Positions 49,579-58,439 of a stretch of DNA of 64,000 nt are shown here, piece by piece (the stretch's first letter is position 1; each line of letters opens with the position of its first letter). Both the position numbers and the translations under genes were made by a program. The notes beneath the pieces were generated by a model that had not been told where the DNA came from, searched no databases, and worked only from the letters and a program-made list of their open reading frames with translations. This stretch comes from Microbispora catharanthi (lineage in GTDB: Bacteria; Actinomycetota; Actinomycetes; Streptosporangiales; Streptosporangiaceae), in the NCBI RefSeq assembly GCF_006334915.2, contig NZ_VDMA02000036.1, forward strand, positions 1 to 64,000, in the 5' to 3' direction.

Positions 49579-50223
49579 TCAGGCGACGGCGGCGGGAGCC
49601 CAGAGACCGTCGATCTCCTGCTCCGCCGCCGCGAGGCTCTTGTCGGCCAGCGGGATCAGCTCGGTCATCGACGGTGTGACGTAGGCGAGGGTGAGCTCGG
49701 CCGTGATGAAGCGCGGCTGCAGGCCCGTCATGGACAGACCGTGCGGCAGCCACGGCGCGGCATGGTCCCACCCCTCGCGAGGCGTCCCCGTCCCATAGCC
49801 GCCGCCGCGACTCGCGAGGACCAGGAAGTCACGCCCTCCCAGCAGGCCCTCGCCCGTCGCGGGGTCGTACGACAGTCCGGGGGCGATGAGGTGGTCGACC
49901 CAGGACTTGACGGCGCTGGGCGCCCCGAAGTTGTAGAGCGGCAGCCCGAGCACGATCGTGTCTGCCTGCCTCACCTCGCCGACCAACTGTTCCGTCAACC
50001 TCCACGAGGCCGCCTGGGCCGCGGTGTGCTGCTCCCGCGGGACCATCCGGGCCAGGCCACTGTCCTGGTCGAGATGCGGGAGCGGGGTGCTGCCCAGGTC
50101 GCGGTAGGCGACGGTGCCCCCGGGATGCGTGGCGCGCCAGGCGGCGACGGCCCTCGCGGTGAGCTTGCGGCTGACGGAACGCTCGCCCTGGATGCTCGCG
50201 TCGATGTGCAGCAGATGGGACAT
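49579..50223 (-). CDS. FMN-dependent NADH-azoreductase
   Basis: 214 aa. HIDASIQGERSVSRKL at the N-terminus and GLPLYNFGAPSAVKSWVDHL near 95 are the flavodoxin-fold FMN-binding segments of AzoR. It reduces quinones or azo compounds. ATG 50223 has GCGAGGA upstream. Divergent from a MarR regulator 83 bp away; this pairing (MarR/YodB-like with azoreductase) is common and suggests redox or quinone sensing. Confidence 0.9.
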   Translation of the reverse strand: MSHLLHIDASIQGERSVSRKLTARAVAAWRATHPGGTVAYRDLGSTPLPHLDQDSGLARMVPREQHTAAQAASWRLTEQLVGEVRQADTIVLGLPLYNFGAPSAVKSWVDHLIAPGLSYDPATGEGLLGGRDFLVLASRGGGYGTGTPREGWDHAAPWLPHGLSMTGLQPRFITAELTLAYVTPSMTELIPLADKSLAAAEQEIDGLWAPAAVA

Positions 50224-50306
50224 TTCCTCGCCTTCCACAGATGGTTTGTGCTGCATCAATGATTAGCCCCCCATCTATCGCAGGTCAAGTCGGCTAGAGT
50301 TGGACC

Positions 50307-50792
50307 ATGGCGTCCCTGCCCGTCGTCAACCAGCCGGTGCACCGGTGCGGCGCGCTGCTCGAACACCTCGCGCGCCGTCTGCGTCTACGTTCCGAGTCGG
50401 TGCTCGCGCCGCTCGGCCTGCGTCCCCGCCACCTCGTCGCCCTCACGGTGCTGCGGGACCGCGGCGGCAGCACCCAGCAGGCGCTCGCGAGCACGCTGGA
50501 GATGGACGGGACCAACGTCGTCGGGCTGCTCAACGACCTGGAGGCCGAGAAACTGATCGAGCGGCGGCGGTCGCCGGAGGATCGCCGCAGGCACCTCGTC
50601 GAACTCACCGAAGCCGGCGCGAAGCGGCTCGCGAAGGCCGAGTTCGCGCTGGCGGCGGTCGAGGACGAGGTGCTCGGTGCGCTCGACCACGACCAGCGTG
50701 AGACTCTCTACGGCCTGCTCCAGCAGGTGGCCGGCGGCAGCGCGGAGGCCTGCGCCGAAGTGGCCGCCTGCGACGAAGTCCCACCCTGCTGA
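50307..50792 (+). CDS. MarR-family regulator
   Basis: 161 aa. Winged-helix with LRPRHLVALTVLRDRGGSTQ, LEMDGTNVVGLLNDLEAEKL and RRRSPEDRRRHLVELTEAG. The C-terminal tail has several Cys (EACAEVAACDEVPPC), which could allow thiol-based sensing. Divergent from the azoreductase gene, which it likely controls. Confidence 0.9.
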   Translation: MASLPVVNQPVHRCGALLEHLARRLRLRSESVLAPLGLRPRHLVALTVLRDRGGSTQQALASTLEMDGTNVVGLLNDLEAEKLIERRRSPEDRRRHLVELTEAGAKRLAKAEFALAAVEDEVLGALDHDQRETLYGLLQQVAGGSAEACAEVAACDEVPPC

Positions 50793-50838
50793 GGGCGGCG
50801 GGGCCGCCTGCCTCCAGCAAAAGATCGCAAGATCTGGA

Positions 50839-50848
50839 AGTACGTACT
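50839..50848. promoter_or_regulatory. palindrome before the second MarR gene
   Basis: AGTACGTACT, perfect 10-bp palindrome in the promoter of the MarR-NTF2 operon; a candidate autoregulatory site. Confidence 0.35.
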
Positions 50849-50864
50849 AATCTATGTTCTTACT

Positions 50865-51422
50865 ATGAAGGACGTAGATACCTATGAGAACGATCCGGAC
50901 GGCTTCCTTTACGACCCGCGAGCCAGGGCGGCGATGGCGTGGATCGCCGGTGACGACGGTGATCTGCCCGCGTTCGAGGCGAGCGCGGCCGTCCGCACCG
51001 CCTGTCACGCCGTCGAGCGCCTCCGCTCCCACGGCTCCGAGGGCAGAGGAGTCAGCGCGGGCGCTCTCGACCTGCTGATCCGGCTCGCCGCGAGCGAGCG
51101 GGGGATCAGCATCGGCGAGCTCGCCCGGGCCGCCGGGGTCAGCTCCCGCAACGTCACCGGCCTGGTGGACACCCTCGAACGCGACGGGCTGGTCCGCCGG
51201 GTCCCGGACCCGGGTGACCGGCGTTCGGTCCTCGCCGAGATCACCCCGGCCGGCCGGGCGTGGATCGACGACTTCCGCAAGCCGTCGAGGCTCGCGATGA
51301 AGGCGCTGTTCCAGGGGTTCACGCCCGAAGAACTGGTCGTGCTGCGCGACCTGTGCCTGCGCCTGGCCGCCAACCAGCAGCGCCTCTCCGCCCACCTCCG
51401 TCAGATCGGATCCCAGCCGTGA
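50865..51422 (+). CDS. MarR-family regulator
   Basis: 185 aa. An N-terminal extension (about 50 residues) precedes the wHTH: LAASERGISIGELARAAGVS, LVDTLERDGLVRRVPDPGDR. A 10-bp palindrome AGTACGTACT lies at 50839-50848, 16 bp before the start. The GTG start of the NTF2 gene overlaps its stop by 4 bp. Confidence 0.88.
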   Translation: MKDVDTYENDPDGFLYDPRARAAMAWIAGDDGDLPAFEASAAVRTACHAVERLRSHGSEGRGVSAGALDLLIRLAASERGISIGELARAAGVSSRNVTGLVDTLERDGLVRRVPDPGDRRSVLAEITPAGRAWIDDFRKPSRLAMKALFQGFTPEELVVLRDLCLRLAANQQRLSAHLRQIGSQP

Positions 51423-51808
51423 ACGTCACGCAGGAACAGACGCGCCGCGCCGTACGCGGGTATCACGAGGCCCGTTTCCGCGGGGACGCGACCGCCGCCG
51501 CGGCACATCTGGGGGAGCCCTTCCGGTTCCAGAGCCCGTTCTTCAGTTCCGACGACCGGGCCGGGCATCTGGCGACGTTGCCGGGGTTCGTGTCGATCGT
51601 GACCGGGGTGGACCTCATCAGCGAGCTGTACGGCGAAGCCGAGGCGACGCTCGTGTACGACGTGCACACCGCGACGCCGGCCGGCACGCAGCGCACGGCC
51701 GAGCACTTCCGCCTGGACGACGGCAAGATCGTCTCGATCATGCTGGTGTTCGACGCGTCGCCCTGGCAGCCGATGAGAGCGGAGATCGAGCCGGATCTCG
51801 GGCGTTGA
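51419..51808 (+). CDS. SnoaL/NTF2-fold protein
   Basis: 129 aa. YHEARFRGDATAAAAHLGEP, GVDLISELYGEAEATLVYDV and TAEHFRLDDGKIVSIMLVFD fit the NTF2 fold, with likely binding or isomerase function. GTG 51419 overlaps the MarR stop (GTGA), so both proteins are made from one message. Confidence 0.83.
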   Translation: MNVTQEQTRRAVRGYHEARFRGDATAAAAHLGEPFRFQSPFFSSDDRAGHLATLPGFVSIVTGVDLISELYGEAEATLVYDVHTATPAGTQRTAEHFRLDDGKIVSIMLVFDASPWQPMRAEIEPDLGR

Positions 51809-51827
51809 CCACGTCTGTCCGGGTGAA

Positions 51828-51861
51828 CCCGCGGGGCCCCGGGCACGAAGGACCCCGCGGG
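51828..51861. terminator. terminator between convergent genes
   Basis: CCCGCGGGG at 51828-51836 pairs with CCCCGCGGG at 51853-51861, 16-base loop. Confidence 0.65.
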
Positions 51862-51870
51862 AGTAGGGGG

Positions 51871-53718
51871 TCAGCCGTTGACCTCCAGGGCCACGCGTAC
51901 GGCCGACTCCAGCGCGCCCTCGATCCAGGAGTGCTTCAGCGAGGTGTGCTCGCCGGCGAAGTGCAGCGGGCCCTCGGGGACGGCGATGGCGGGGTGGACC
52001 TCGGTCATCTGGCCGGGCGTGAAGACCGCTGCCTCGCCGAAGGCGTAGCGGTTGCGCATCCAGCTCTGGGTCTGGCCGTGGCCGGTGTAGAACTCCGCGA
52101 CGCGGTCTCCGTGCACCTCCTGGAGCCCGCGCAGCGCGTAGCCGTACCGTTCCTCGTCGTCCATCGAGTCCCAGCGGGTCGCGTCGTCGGCCCACGAGTA
52201 GCTGGCCAGCACGACGCCGCCGTCGCTGCCCGGCACGGGGTGCGAGGGGAAGTAGATGAACCGGTTGGCGTTGTCGCAGACCGACCCGCCGCCCATCGTG
52301 TGCGCCACCGGCCCGGGGCGGTAGCGGCCGCCGAGCTCGCGCTTCCAGTCCTCCTCGGTGAACTCCCACCAGCGCCTGCGGAACTCCAGCAGCACCTTCG
52401 TGGCGGAGTCGTAGTGCAGTTCCATGATCGAGCGGCGCTTGCGGTAGGACAGGGCCGGCGCGATCTCGACGTGGCGCAGCGCGGAGAACGGGACCGTGAT
52501 GATCGCCACGTCTCCCTCGAACGTCTCCCGCGGCGTCTGCCGGGTGAACTCCGACTCCGTGCTGCCCGCCTCGCTGACCGTCGAGATGCGCACGCGGCGT
52601 CCGGACGTCTCGATCCGTACGGCCCTGCGGTCCATGCGGATCTCGTCGCGCAGGCCCGGCTCCAGCGCGTACGGCAGCTCCCTGCTGCCGCCGGTCATCT
52701 CCCAGTAGGTCACGGCCGGGTTGACGAGGCTGCGGGTGAGGAACGTGTGCATGAACGACAGCGGCAGCCGGGAGGTGAGGTTCTCCAGCGTGCCGATGGC
52801 GTCGATCGCCTCGTCGCCGAGCTTCGCGTGCTCCTTGAGGTAGGCGTACATCGAGTAGCCGTCGAAGTCGTACAGCAGCCGGGCCCAGCCCTCGATCTGC
52901 TCGGGCAGCGGCTTGTCGATCCGCTTGTCGCCCCTGCGTACGGAGAAGTAGTCCCTCGCCGGGTCCAGGGCGGCGTCGAGGATCTCGGCCGCGGTCCGGT
53001 CGTCCCCGAGGCCGAACGACGCGTTGATCCTGCGCGGATCCCTCGCGTACTCGTCGCGCCGCTGGGTGATGCCGTTGACGTGGATGAACGTGTGGTTCAC
53101 GCGCGGGGGCGCCGTGAAGGCGCCCTTGGACGGGCCGGAACGCCACTCCTGCCCTGTGTATGAGGTGTAGACGACCGGCGGCACCGGTCCGCGGGGGACG
53201 GCGCCGGGCGGCACGTCGACGTTGTAGAAGGGCCGGCGCGTGATCCCCAGCTTGTCGATGAGCGCCAGCGTCAGCGGGTGGAAGTCCGGGATGCGCATGG
53301 CCCCCGCTTCGGCGTACTGCCGCCTGTCCCGGAAGCCTGTACGGAAGGTCTTGATCCGGCCGCCGATCCGGTTGCCGTTGGCCTCGATGACGGTCACGTG
53401 GTGCCCGGCCCGCTTCAGCAGCGTCGCCGCCACCAGGCCGGAGATCCCGGCCCCGACGATCAGGACCTTCTTGGGCGTGCGGGTCCTGGGCAGGCCGTTG
53501 TCGATGAGCACCTGCAGGTATCGGTGCTTGAGGTCGTTGCCGTCCTTGTCGACGAGCAGGTGGTCGCGCGCCACCTGAAGACAGGTCTGCCAGCGCTCTC
53601 CCGCGTACGGCGCGCGCGCCGCCGAGGCGGGGGCCGTGCCCAGGGACGGACTCATGACCGATCCCACCGCGCCCAGCCCGGCCAGCTTGGCGAATCCCCG
53701 ACGGTCGATTGAGACCAC
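51871..53718 (-). CDS. flavin monoamine oxidase / L-amino acid oxidase
   Basis: 615 aa. A Tat-like signal (DRRGFAKLAGLGAVG) and Ala-rich h-region near the N-terminus, then the FAD dinucleotide fold (KKVLIVGAGISGLVAATLLK, EANGNRIGGRIKTF) and the C-terminal FAD segment (GPLHFAGEHTSLKHSWIEGA). Secreted or envelope amine oxidases of this kind oxidise L-amino acids or polyamines and yield hydrogen peroxide. GTG 53718 was chosen after a GAGGAG site. Confidence 0.9.
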   Translation of the reverse strand: MVSIDRRGFAKLAGLGAVGSVMSPSLGTAPASAARAPYAGERWQTCLQVARDHLLVDKDGNDLKHRYLQVLIDNGLPRTRTPKKVLIVGAGISGLVAATLLKRAGHHVTVIEANGNRIGGRIKTFRTGFRDRRQYAEAGAMRIPDFHPLTLALIDKLGITRRPFYNVDVPPGAVPRGPVPPVVYTSYTGQEWRSGPSKGAFTAPPRVNHTFIHVNGITQRRDEYARDPRRINASFGLGDDRTAAEILDAALDPARDYFSVRRGDKRIDKPLPEQIEGWARLLYDFDGYSMYAYLKEHAKLGDEAIDAIGTLENLTSRLPLSFMHTFLTRSLVNPAVTYWEMTGGSRELPYALEPGLRDEIRMDRRAVRIETSGRRVRISTVSEAGSTESEFTRQTPRETFEGDVAIITVPFSALRHVEIAPALSYRKRRSIMELHYDSATKVLLEFRRRWWEFTEEDWKRELGGRYRPGPVAHTMGGGSVCDNANRFIYFPSHPVPGSDGGVVLASYSWADDATRWDSMDDEERYGYALRGLQEVHGDRVAEFYTGHGQTQSWMRNRYAFGEAAVFTPGQMTEVHPAIAVPEGPLHFAGEHTSLKHSWIEGALESAVRVALEVNG

Positions 53719-53823
53719 GAACTCCTCCTCCGCGAGTCGATTACGGAGAGTGAGTTTCGGGGTCAAGGTCATGCGACGGCACGCGACGCGCCGGGGTCGG
53801 GCAACTGGTGTCCCAGGCAATGG

Positions 53824-54363
53824 TCAAGACGAGGGCGTGTCGTCCAGCATTCGCTCCCAGAACACCTCGTCATGCCATGCGCCGTCGAGGAAGATGTGGG
53901 CGTGGGCGACCCCCCAGGGGCGGAAGCCGTTGGCGCGCAGCACCCGCTGCGAGGCCAGGTTGTCCATCCGGGTGTGCGCCTCCGCGCGGTGCAGCCCGAG
54001 CTCCTCGGTCATCACGGTGAGTATCTGACTCACCGCCCGGGTCGCGTGCCCCCGGCCGTCGAAGGCCGAGGCGACCCAGTAGCCCAGGAAGCCCTTACGG
54101 AAAGGACCGCGCAGGATCGTGCTCACGGTCACCTGACCGACGACCTCTCGGCCCGCGAGGATGACCGCCGGCCAGCGCTCGCCCCGGTCGTGCTCGGCGA
54201 GCAGCGCCTCGATGCGCCGGCGCTGCCCGGCCGCCGTGTAGAACTCGTCCGGCTGGGCCGGTTCCCAGGCGGCGTACGCCCGCCTGTCGCGGGCGCGGTG
54301 CGCCGCGATCACCTCGGCGTCCTCCACCCGGATGAGCCGGATCGTGGTGTCCTCGTCCGCCAT
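53824..54363 (-). CDS. GNAT-family N-acetyltransferase
   Basis: 179 aa. LIRVEDAEVIAAHRARDRRA, VVGQVTVSTILRGPFRKGFL, GYWVASAFDGRGHATRAVSQ and NLASQRVLRANGFRPWG give the RimJ-like protein or antibiotic acetyltransferase pattern. ATG 54363. Single gene, divergent from the AfsR-like regulator. Confidence 0.9.
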   Translation of the reverse strand: MADEDTTIRLIRVEDAEVIAAHRARDRRAYAAWEPAQPDEFYTAAGQRRRIEALLAEHDRGERWPAVILAGREVVGQVTVSTILRGPFRKGFLGYWVASAFDGRGHATRAVSQILTVMTEELGLHRAEAHTRMDNLASQRVLRANGFRPWGVAHAHIFLDGAWHDEVFWERMLDDTPSS

Positions 54364-54487
54364 GCGGCCCTCTCCTCCGCTCGTGTACCGTCCGCGCTGC
54401 CGGGCGATCGTATCCCTGCCGGTGTCGTCCGGTGGGCCGGGAAAGTCACGGCTGGACCGGTTCAAGCCGTCTCTCTAGCATTGGCCC

Positions 54488-57400
54488 GTGCGGCTGAACG
54501 TCCTCGGTCCAATGGAACTCGTCGTGGCCGGGCAGGCCGTACCAGCCGGGCCGCCCAAGCAGCGAGCGCTCCTGGCCCTCCTCGTGATGAACGCCGACCG
54601 GGTGCTCCCGGCGGACGTGCTGGCCGACCGGCTCTGGGGCGGCAGCCCGCCCGCGAGCGCCCAGGGCAGCCTTCAGGTGTACGTCTCCAACCTGCGCCGC
54701 CGCCTGGAACCCGGCCGGAAGGCGGGGGCGCCGGCCACGGTCCTGGTCAGCGCGGCGGACGGGTACGGCCTGATGACCGGCGAGATCGGCCTCGACACGC
54801 GGGACTTCGACGCGCTCGTGTCCACGGGGTCGGGACACCTGGACGAGGGACGGCACGAGCAGGCGGCTGCCGTGCTCACCGAGGCGCTCGCCCTGTGGCG
54901 GGGCGACGCGTACGCCGACGCGCGGTCCGAGGAGTGGGCGCGGCCGGAGATCGCCCGACTGGAGCAGCTCCGGCTCGACGCGGTCGAAGGGCTGGCGGGG
55001 GCACTGCTGGAGCTGGGGCGCCACACGGACGTGGTCGCGCGGCTCGAACCGTTCGTGCACGATCACCCGCTGCGGGAGCGGGCCTGGGAACTGCTCGCGC
55101 TGGCGCACTATCGGTCGGGCCGTCAGGCGGCGGCGCTGGAGTGCCTGCGCAGGGTGCGCGAGGTGCTGGCGGGCGAGCTGGGCATCGATCCGGGGCCCCG
55201 GCTGCGCGAGCTGGAGACCGCCGTGCTGCGCCAGGACGCCGCGCTGACCGCGGCGGCGAGACCCGCCGCGCCGCCCCCACGACGGCCCGGCCCCGGACGA
55301 CGCGCGGACGACGGGCCGTTCGTGGGACGTGAGAGCGCGCTGGAGTTCCTGGCCGGCGCCATGAAGGCGGCGTCCACGGCCCGGCAGGTCGTGCTCGTGG
55401 ACGGCGAGCCGGGTGTCGGCAAGACCAGCCTGCTCAGGAGGTTCCGCGCGACCGCCGGCGTCCCGGTGGGATGGGGGTCGAGCCCCGACCACGAGACGGC
55501 GCCTGCCCTGTGGCCGTGGGAGCAGGTGCTGCGCGACCTCGCGGACGCGGCACCCGGCGCCGTCCTGCCCGAGGAGGTCCGCACGTTCCTGTCGGGCGGG
55601 GTGGAGGCGATCCCGGCGTACGACGCGCAGGGAGCGCGGCTGCGGTTCTTCGAGGCGGTCGGGACGTTCCTGGCCGATCTCGGCCCGGTGGCCGTCGTCC
55701 TGGAGGACGTCCACGCGGCCGACGACGCGACGCTGCGCCTGCTGGTCCACGTCGCGTCCACCGCGCGGCCGGGCCTGCTTGTCGTGGCCAGTTTCCGGCG
55801 GCACGAGGCGTCGGTGCTGACCGCCACCCTGTCGGCGCTGTCCCGGCTCGGCGCGCGCAGGCTGGGGCTCGACGGGCTCGCGACCGAGGAGGTGCGCGCG
55901 CTGGTGCGGGAGCTGTCCGGCCGCGACCCGGGCAGCCGGAAGGCCGGGGAACTGCGCGGCCGCACCGGGGGGAATCCGTTCTTCCTCGCCGAGCTGGCCC
56001 GGGCGGGCGAGGAGCTGCCGCAGGGCGTGCTCGACGTCGTGCTGCACCGGGTGGCCCGGCTGGGGGAGGAGACGGCCGCCCTGCTGGAGCTGGCCGCGGT
56101 CGCGGGCGACGAGTTCGAGGCGCGGGTCATGGCCGACGTCGCCGGGCGCGACCTGGGCGACCTGGTGCCGTCGCTGGACGCGGCGCTGGCGGCCGGTCTG
56201 ATCCGCGAGTCGGGCGCCAGGCTGGGTGGGTACGTGTTCGCCCACGCCCTGGTGACCGACGCGTTGCTGTCGCGCCGCTCCCGCCTCTGGCGGGCGGGCG
56301 TGCACGCACGGCTGGCCGGCGTGCTCACCCGCGCGTACGGCGATCGGGACGACCAGGCGGCGACCATCGCGCGGCACTGGCTGGCCGCGGCCGAGCTGGG
56401 CCCGGAGCCGGCCCGCATGGCGATGGACTATGCCGCCCGTGCCGCGCGTGCGGCCATGCGCAGGCACGCGCTCGACGACGCGGCCACCTCATGGCAGGAG
56501 GCGCTGGCGGCGGCCGAGCTCGCCGGAGCGGAGGCGGCCGAGCGGTTCGAGCTCGCGGTCGGCCTGGCGGACAGCCGCTACGCCGCCGGGCGGTACGACG
56601 AGGGCTACGAGGCGATCGAACAGGCGCTGGCCCTCGCCGGAGACGACCTGGAGCGGGCCGTCAGGGCCGCCGACATCGCGATGGGGCACGGTGTCTGGGT
56701 CCCCTTCCGGCATGGCCTGGACGTGCGCGTCCTGCGGGAGTCGATGGACCGCGCCGTGCGCGAGCTGCCGCGAAACACCCCCGCCTGGGCGTCCGCGCAG
56801 GCCGTGCGGGCCGTCGTGCTGGCCCAGAACGGCGGCGAGGACCAGGTCGATCGGGTCTCGTCGCAGGCCGTGGCGGCGGCGGAGCGACTGGGCGACTCCA
56901 TGCTGCTGCGACGTGTGCTGCACCTGCGGTTGCTCGCCATGCAGGGGCAGGACTTCATCGACCAGCTGGCCGAGACCTCGCGGCGCCTGCTGGCGGAGCC
57001 GGATCTGTCGTCCCAGTTGCAGGTGATCGCACAGCTCCACCTCGTCGCTCATCTCGTCGAGTACGGCCGGGTGGCGGAGGCGCGTGAGTTGCTGACGGAG
57101 ACCGACGCGCTGCTGCGCGGCCTGCACAACCCGACGCTGGCGCTGCAGGCGGCGATCGCGCACGTGGGGCTCGACCTGTTCCAGGGCGTGCCGGAGCCGA
57201 CCCGCCACTTCGAGCCCGTCAGGGCGACGCTGTCCTTCTCCGAGCTCGCGTACTTCGAGGTGGGCATGCTCGCCGTGCGGGCCGAGACGCTCCTGCAGGA
57301 GGACCGCCTCGGCGCGGAGGTGGAATGGATCGAGGAGATGTTCCGGCGTACGGGCCTGGCGGGGCTCGCCTACGTCCTGGCGTACGCGCTGGCGGACCTG

Positions 57401-57754
57401 GGTGAGCGTGAGCGTGCTCTGCGGCTGCTGCGTGAGACCCCTTCCCCGCCGCGCGACTACCAGTGGGCGATGGCCACCATGTGCCGGCTGCACGCGGCGA
57501 TCCGGCTCGGCGAGCTGGACGTCGTGCGGGAGGTCTACGACGCGTTCCGTCCCTTCGCCGGCCTGCTGCACGTGAACGGCACCTGCACCACCGTCGACGG
57601 GGCGTACGACGGCCACCTGGGCGAGGCGCTGCTGGCGCTGGGGGACCGTGCGGGAGCGCGGGTCCATCTGCGGGAGGCGGTGCGCGTCCTGGAGGAGGCG
57701 GGCGCGGGCTACTGGCTGTCAAGGGCCCGACAAGCCCTCGACAAGTCCTCATAA
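54488..57754 (+). CDS. AfsR/SARP-type large transcriptional regulator
   Basis: 1088 aa. N-terminal winged helix (LGPMELVVAG, PKQRALLALLVMNADRVLPA, QVYVSNLRRRLEPG), a bacterial transcriptional activation domain to about 265, then an AAA/NB-ARC-like ATPase with Walker A DGEPGVGKTSLL near 305 and VVLEDVHAADD (Walker B), followed by a long helical TPR-like tail. Such proteins activate pathway-specific or global genes, often for secondary metabolism. No biosynthetic genes lie nearby in the window. GTG 54488. Confidence 0.92.
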   Translation: MRLNVLGPMELVVAGQAVPAGPPKQRALLALLVMNADRVLPADVLADRLWGGSPPASAQGSLQVYVSNLRRRLEPGRKAGAPATVLVSAADGYGLMTGEIGLDTRDFDALVSTGSGHLDEGRHEQAAAVLTEALALWRGDAYADARSEEWARPEIARLEQLRLDAVEGLAGALLELGRHTDVVARLEPFVHDHPLRERAWELLALAHYRSGRQAAALECLRRVREVLAGELGIDPGPRLRELETAVLRQDAALTAAARPAAPPPRRPGPGRRADDGPFVGRESALEFLAGAMKAASTARQVVLVDGEPGVGKTSLLRRFRATAGVPVGWGSSPDHETAPALWPWEQVLRDLADAAPGAVLPEEVRTFLSGGVEAIPAYDAQGARLRFFEAVGTFLADLGPVAVVLEDVHAADDATLRLLVHVASTARPGLLVVASFRRHEASVLTATLSALSRLGARRLGLDGLATEEVRALVRELSGRDPGSRKAGELRGRTGGNPFFLAELARAGEELPQGVLDVVLHRVARLGEETAALLELAAVAGDEFEARVMADVAGRDLGDLVPSLDAALAAGLIRESGARLGGYVFAHALVTDALLSRRSRLWRAGVHARLAGVLTRAYGDRDDQAATIARHWLAAAELGPEPARMAMDYAARAARAAMRRHALDDAATSWQEALAAAELAGAEAAERFELAVGLADSRYAAGRYDEGYEAIEQALALAGDDLERAVRAADIAMGHGVWVPFRHGLDVRVLRESMDRAVRELPRNTPAWASAQAVRAVVLAQNGGEDQVDRVSSQAVAAAERLGDSMLLRRVLHLRLLAMQGQDFIDQLAETSRRLLAEPDLSSQLQVIAQLHLVAHLVEYGRVAEARELLTETDALLRGLHNPTLALQAAIAHVGLDLFQGVPEPTRHFEPVRATLSFSELAYFEVGMLAVRAETLLQEDRLGAEVEWIEEMFRRTGLAGLAYVLAYALADLGERERALRLLRETPSPPRDYQWAMATMCRLHAAIRLGELDVVREVYDAFRPFAGLLHVNGTCTTVDGAYDGHLGEALLALGDRAGARVHLREAVRVLEEAGAGYWLSRARQALDKSS

Positions 57755-57797
57755 GGGCAGGAAACGCACGCTGTTCCCCACACACGTGAGGGAGCAA

Positions 57798-58439
57798 ATG
57801 ATCACACAAGAACACCTCGCCGGCTTCCTGCTGATGCACGCCGGCTTCCGGGCGGAGTTCGGCCGCCTCGCCGAGGCGTGCCGCGCCCCCCGGGACCGCG
57901 AACACGAGGAACTCCTGGAGGAGCAGCTCGCGCTCCTGCTGGAGATGCTCCACGCCCACCACACCCACGAGGACACCACGCTGTGGCCCACGCTCGTCGC
58001 CCACGCCCCCGAGGCGGGGGACGCACTGGCCGAGCTGGAGTCCGAGCACGCCGTGCTCGACCCGCTCGTGGCGGTCGCCGCCGACCGCGCGGCGCCCCTG
58101 CCGGAGCGCGTTCCCGCTCTGCGGCGGCTGCACGAGCTGGTCAACGAGCACCTCGACCACGAGGAGCGCACGGCCGTCCCGCTGATGCTGCGGCACCTCA
58201 CACCCGACGACATCGAGGCGGACAGGCGCAAGGCGATGGCCGACTTCGGCCGCCGCGTCCCGATCGTCTTCGGGTGGCTCGTCTCCAGCGCCGACCCCGC
58301 CCTGCTCACGGCCGCGTTCGCGGACCTGCCGGTCGTGGCCCGGCTGATGTTCCGCCTGTTCTGGTGGCCCGCCTACCAGCGGCGGTTCGCCCGGCTGTAC
58401 GGCGCGTCCATCTCTCTGCCCGCACCCCTGGAGTCATGA
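57798..58439 (+). CDS. hemerythrin domain-containing protein
   Basis: 213 aa. A four-helix bundle with His/Glu ligands visible as LLMHAGFRAEF, MLHAHHTHEDTTLWP, ESEHAVLDPL and NEHLDHEERTAVPLM, a complete di-iron HHE set, followed by an extra C-terminal helical part. Likely senses or binds O2, NO or iron. ATG 57798 with GGGAG upstream, 43 bp after afsR-like. The stop overlaps the PPOX gene by 4 bp. Confidence 0.9.
   Translation: MITQEHLAGFLLMHAGFRAEFGRLAEACRAPRDREHEELLEEQLALLLEMLHAHHTHEDTTLWPTLVAHAPEAGDALAELESEHAVLDPLVAVAADRAAPLPERVPALRRLHELVNEHLDHEERTAVPLMLRHLTPDDIEADRRKAMADFGRRVPIVFGWLVSSADPALLTAAFADLPVVARLMFRLFWWPAYQRRFARLYGASISLPAPLES

Noticed and set aside
50241..50278. Distant inverted AGATGG/CCATCT in the azoreductase/MarR gap
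   Set aside because: Six-base arms 26 bp apart are expected by chance; no support as operator.
54446..56467. Minus-strand 673-aa frame opposite the AfsR-like gene
   Set aside because: Gln/Arg/His-rich antisense shadow caused by high GC at third codon positions.
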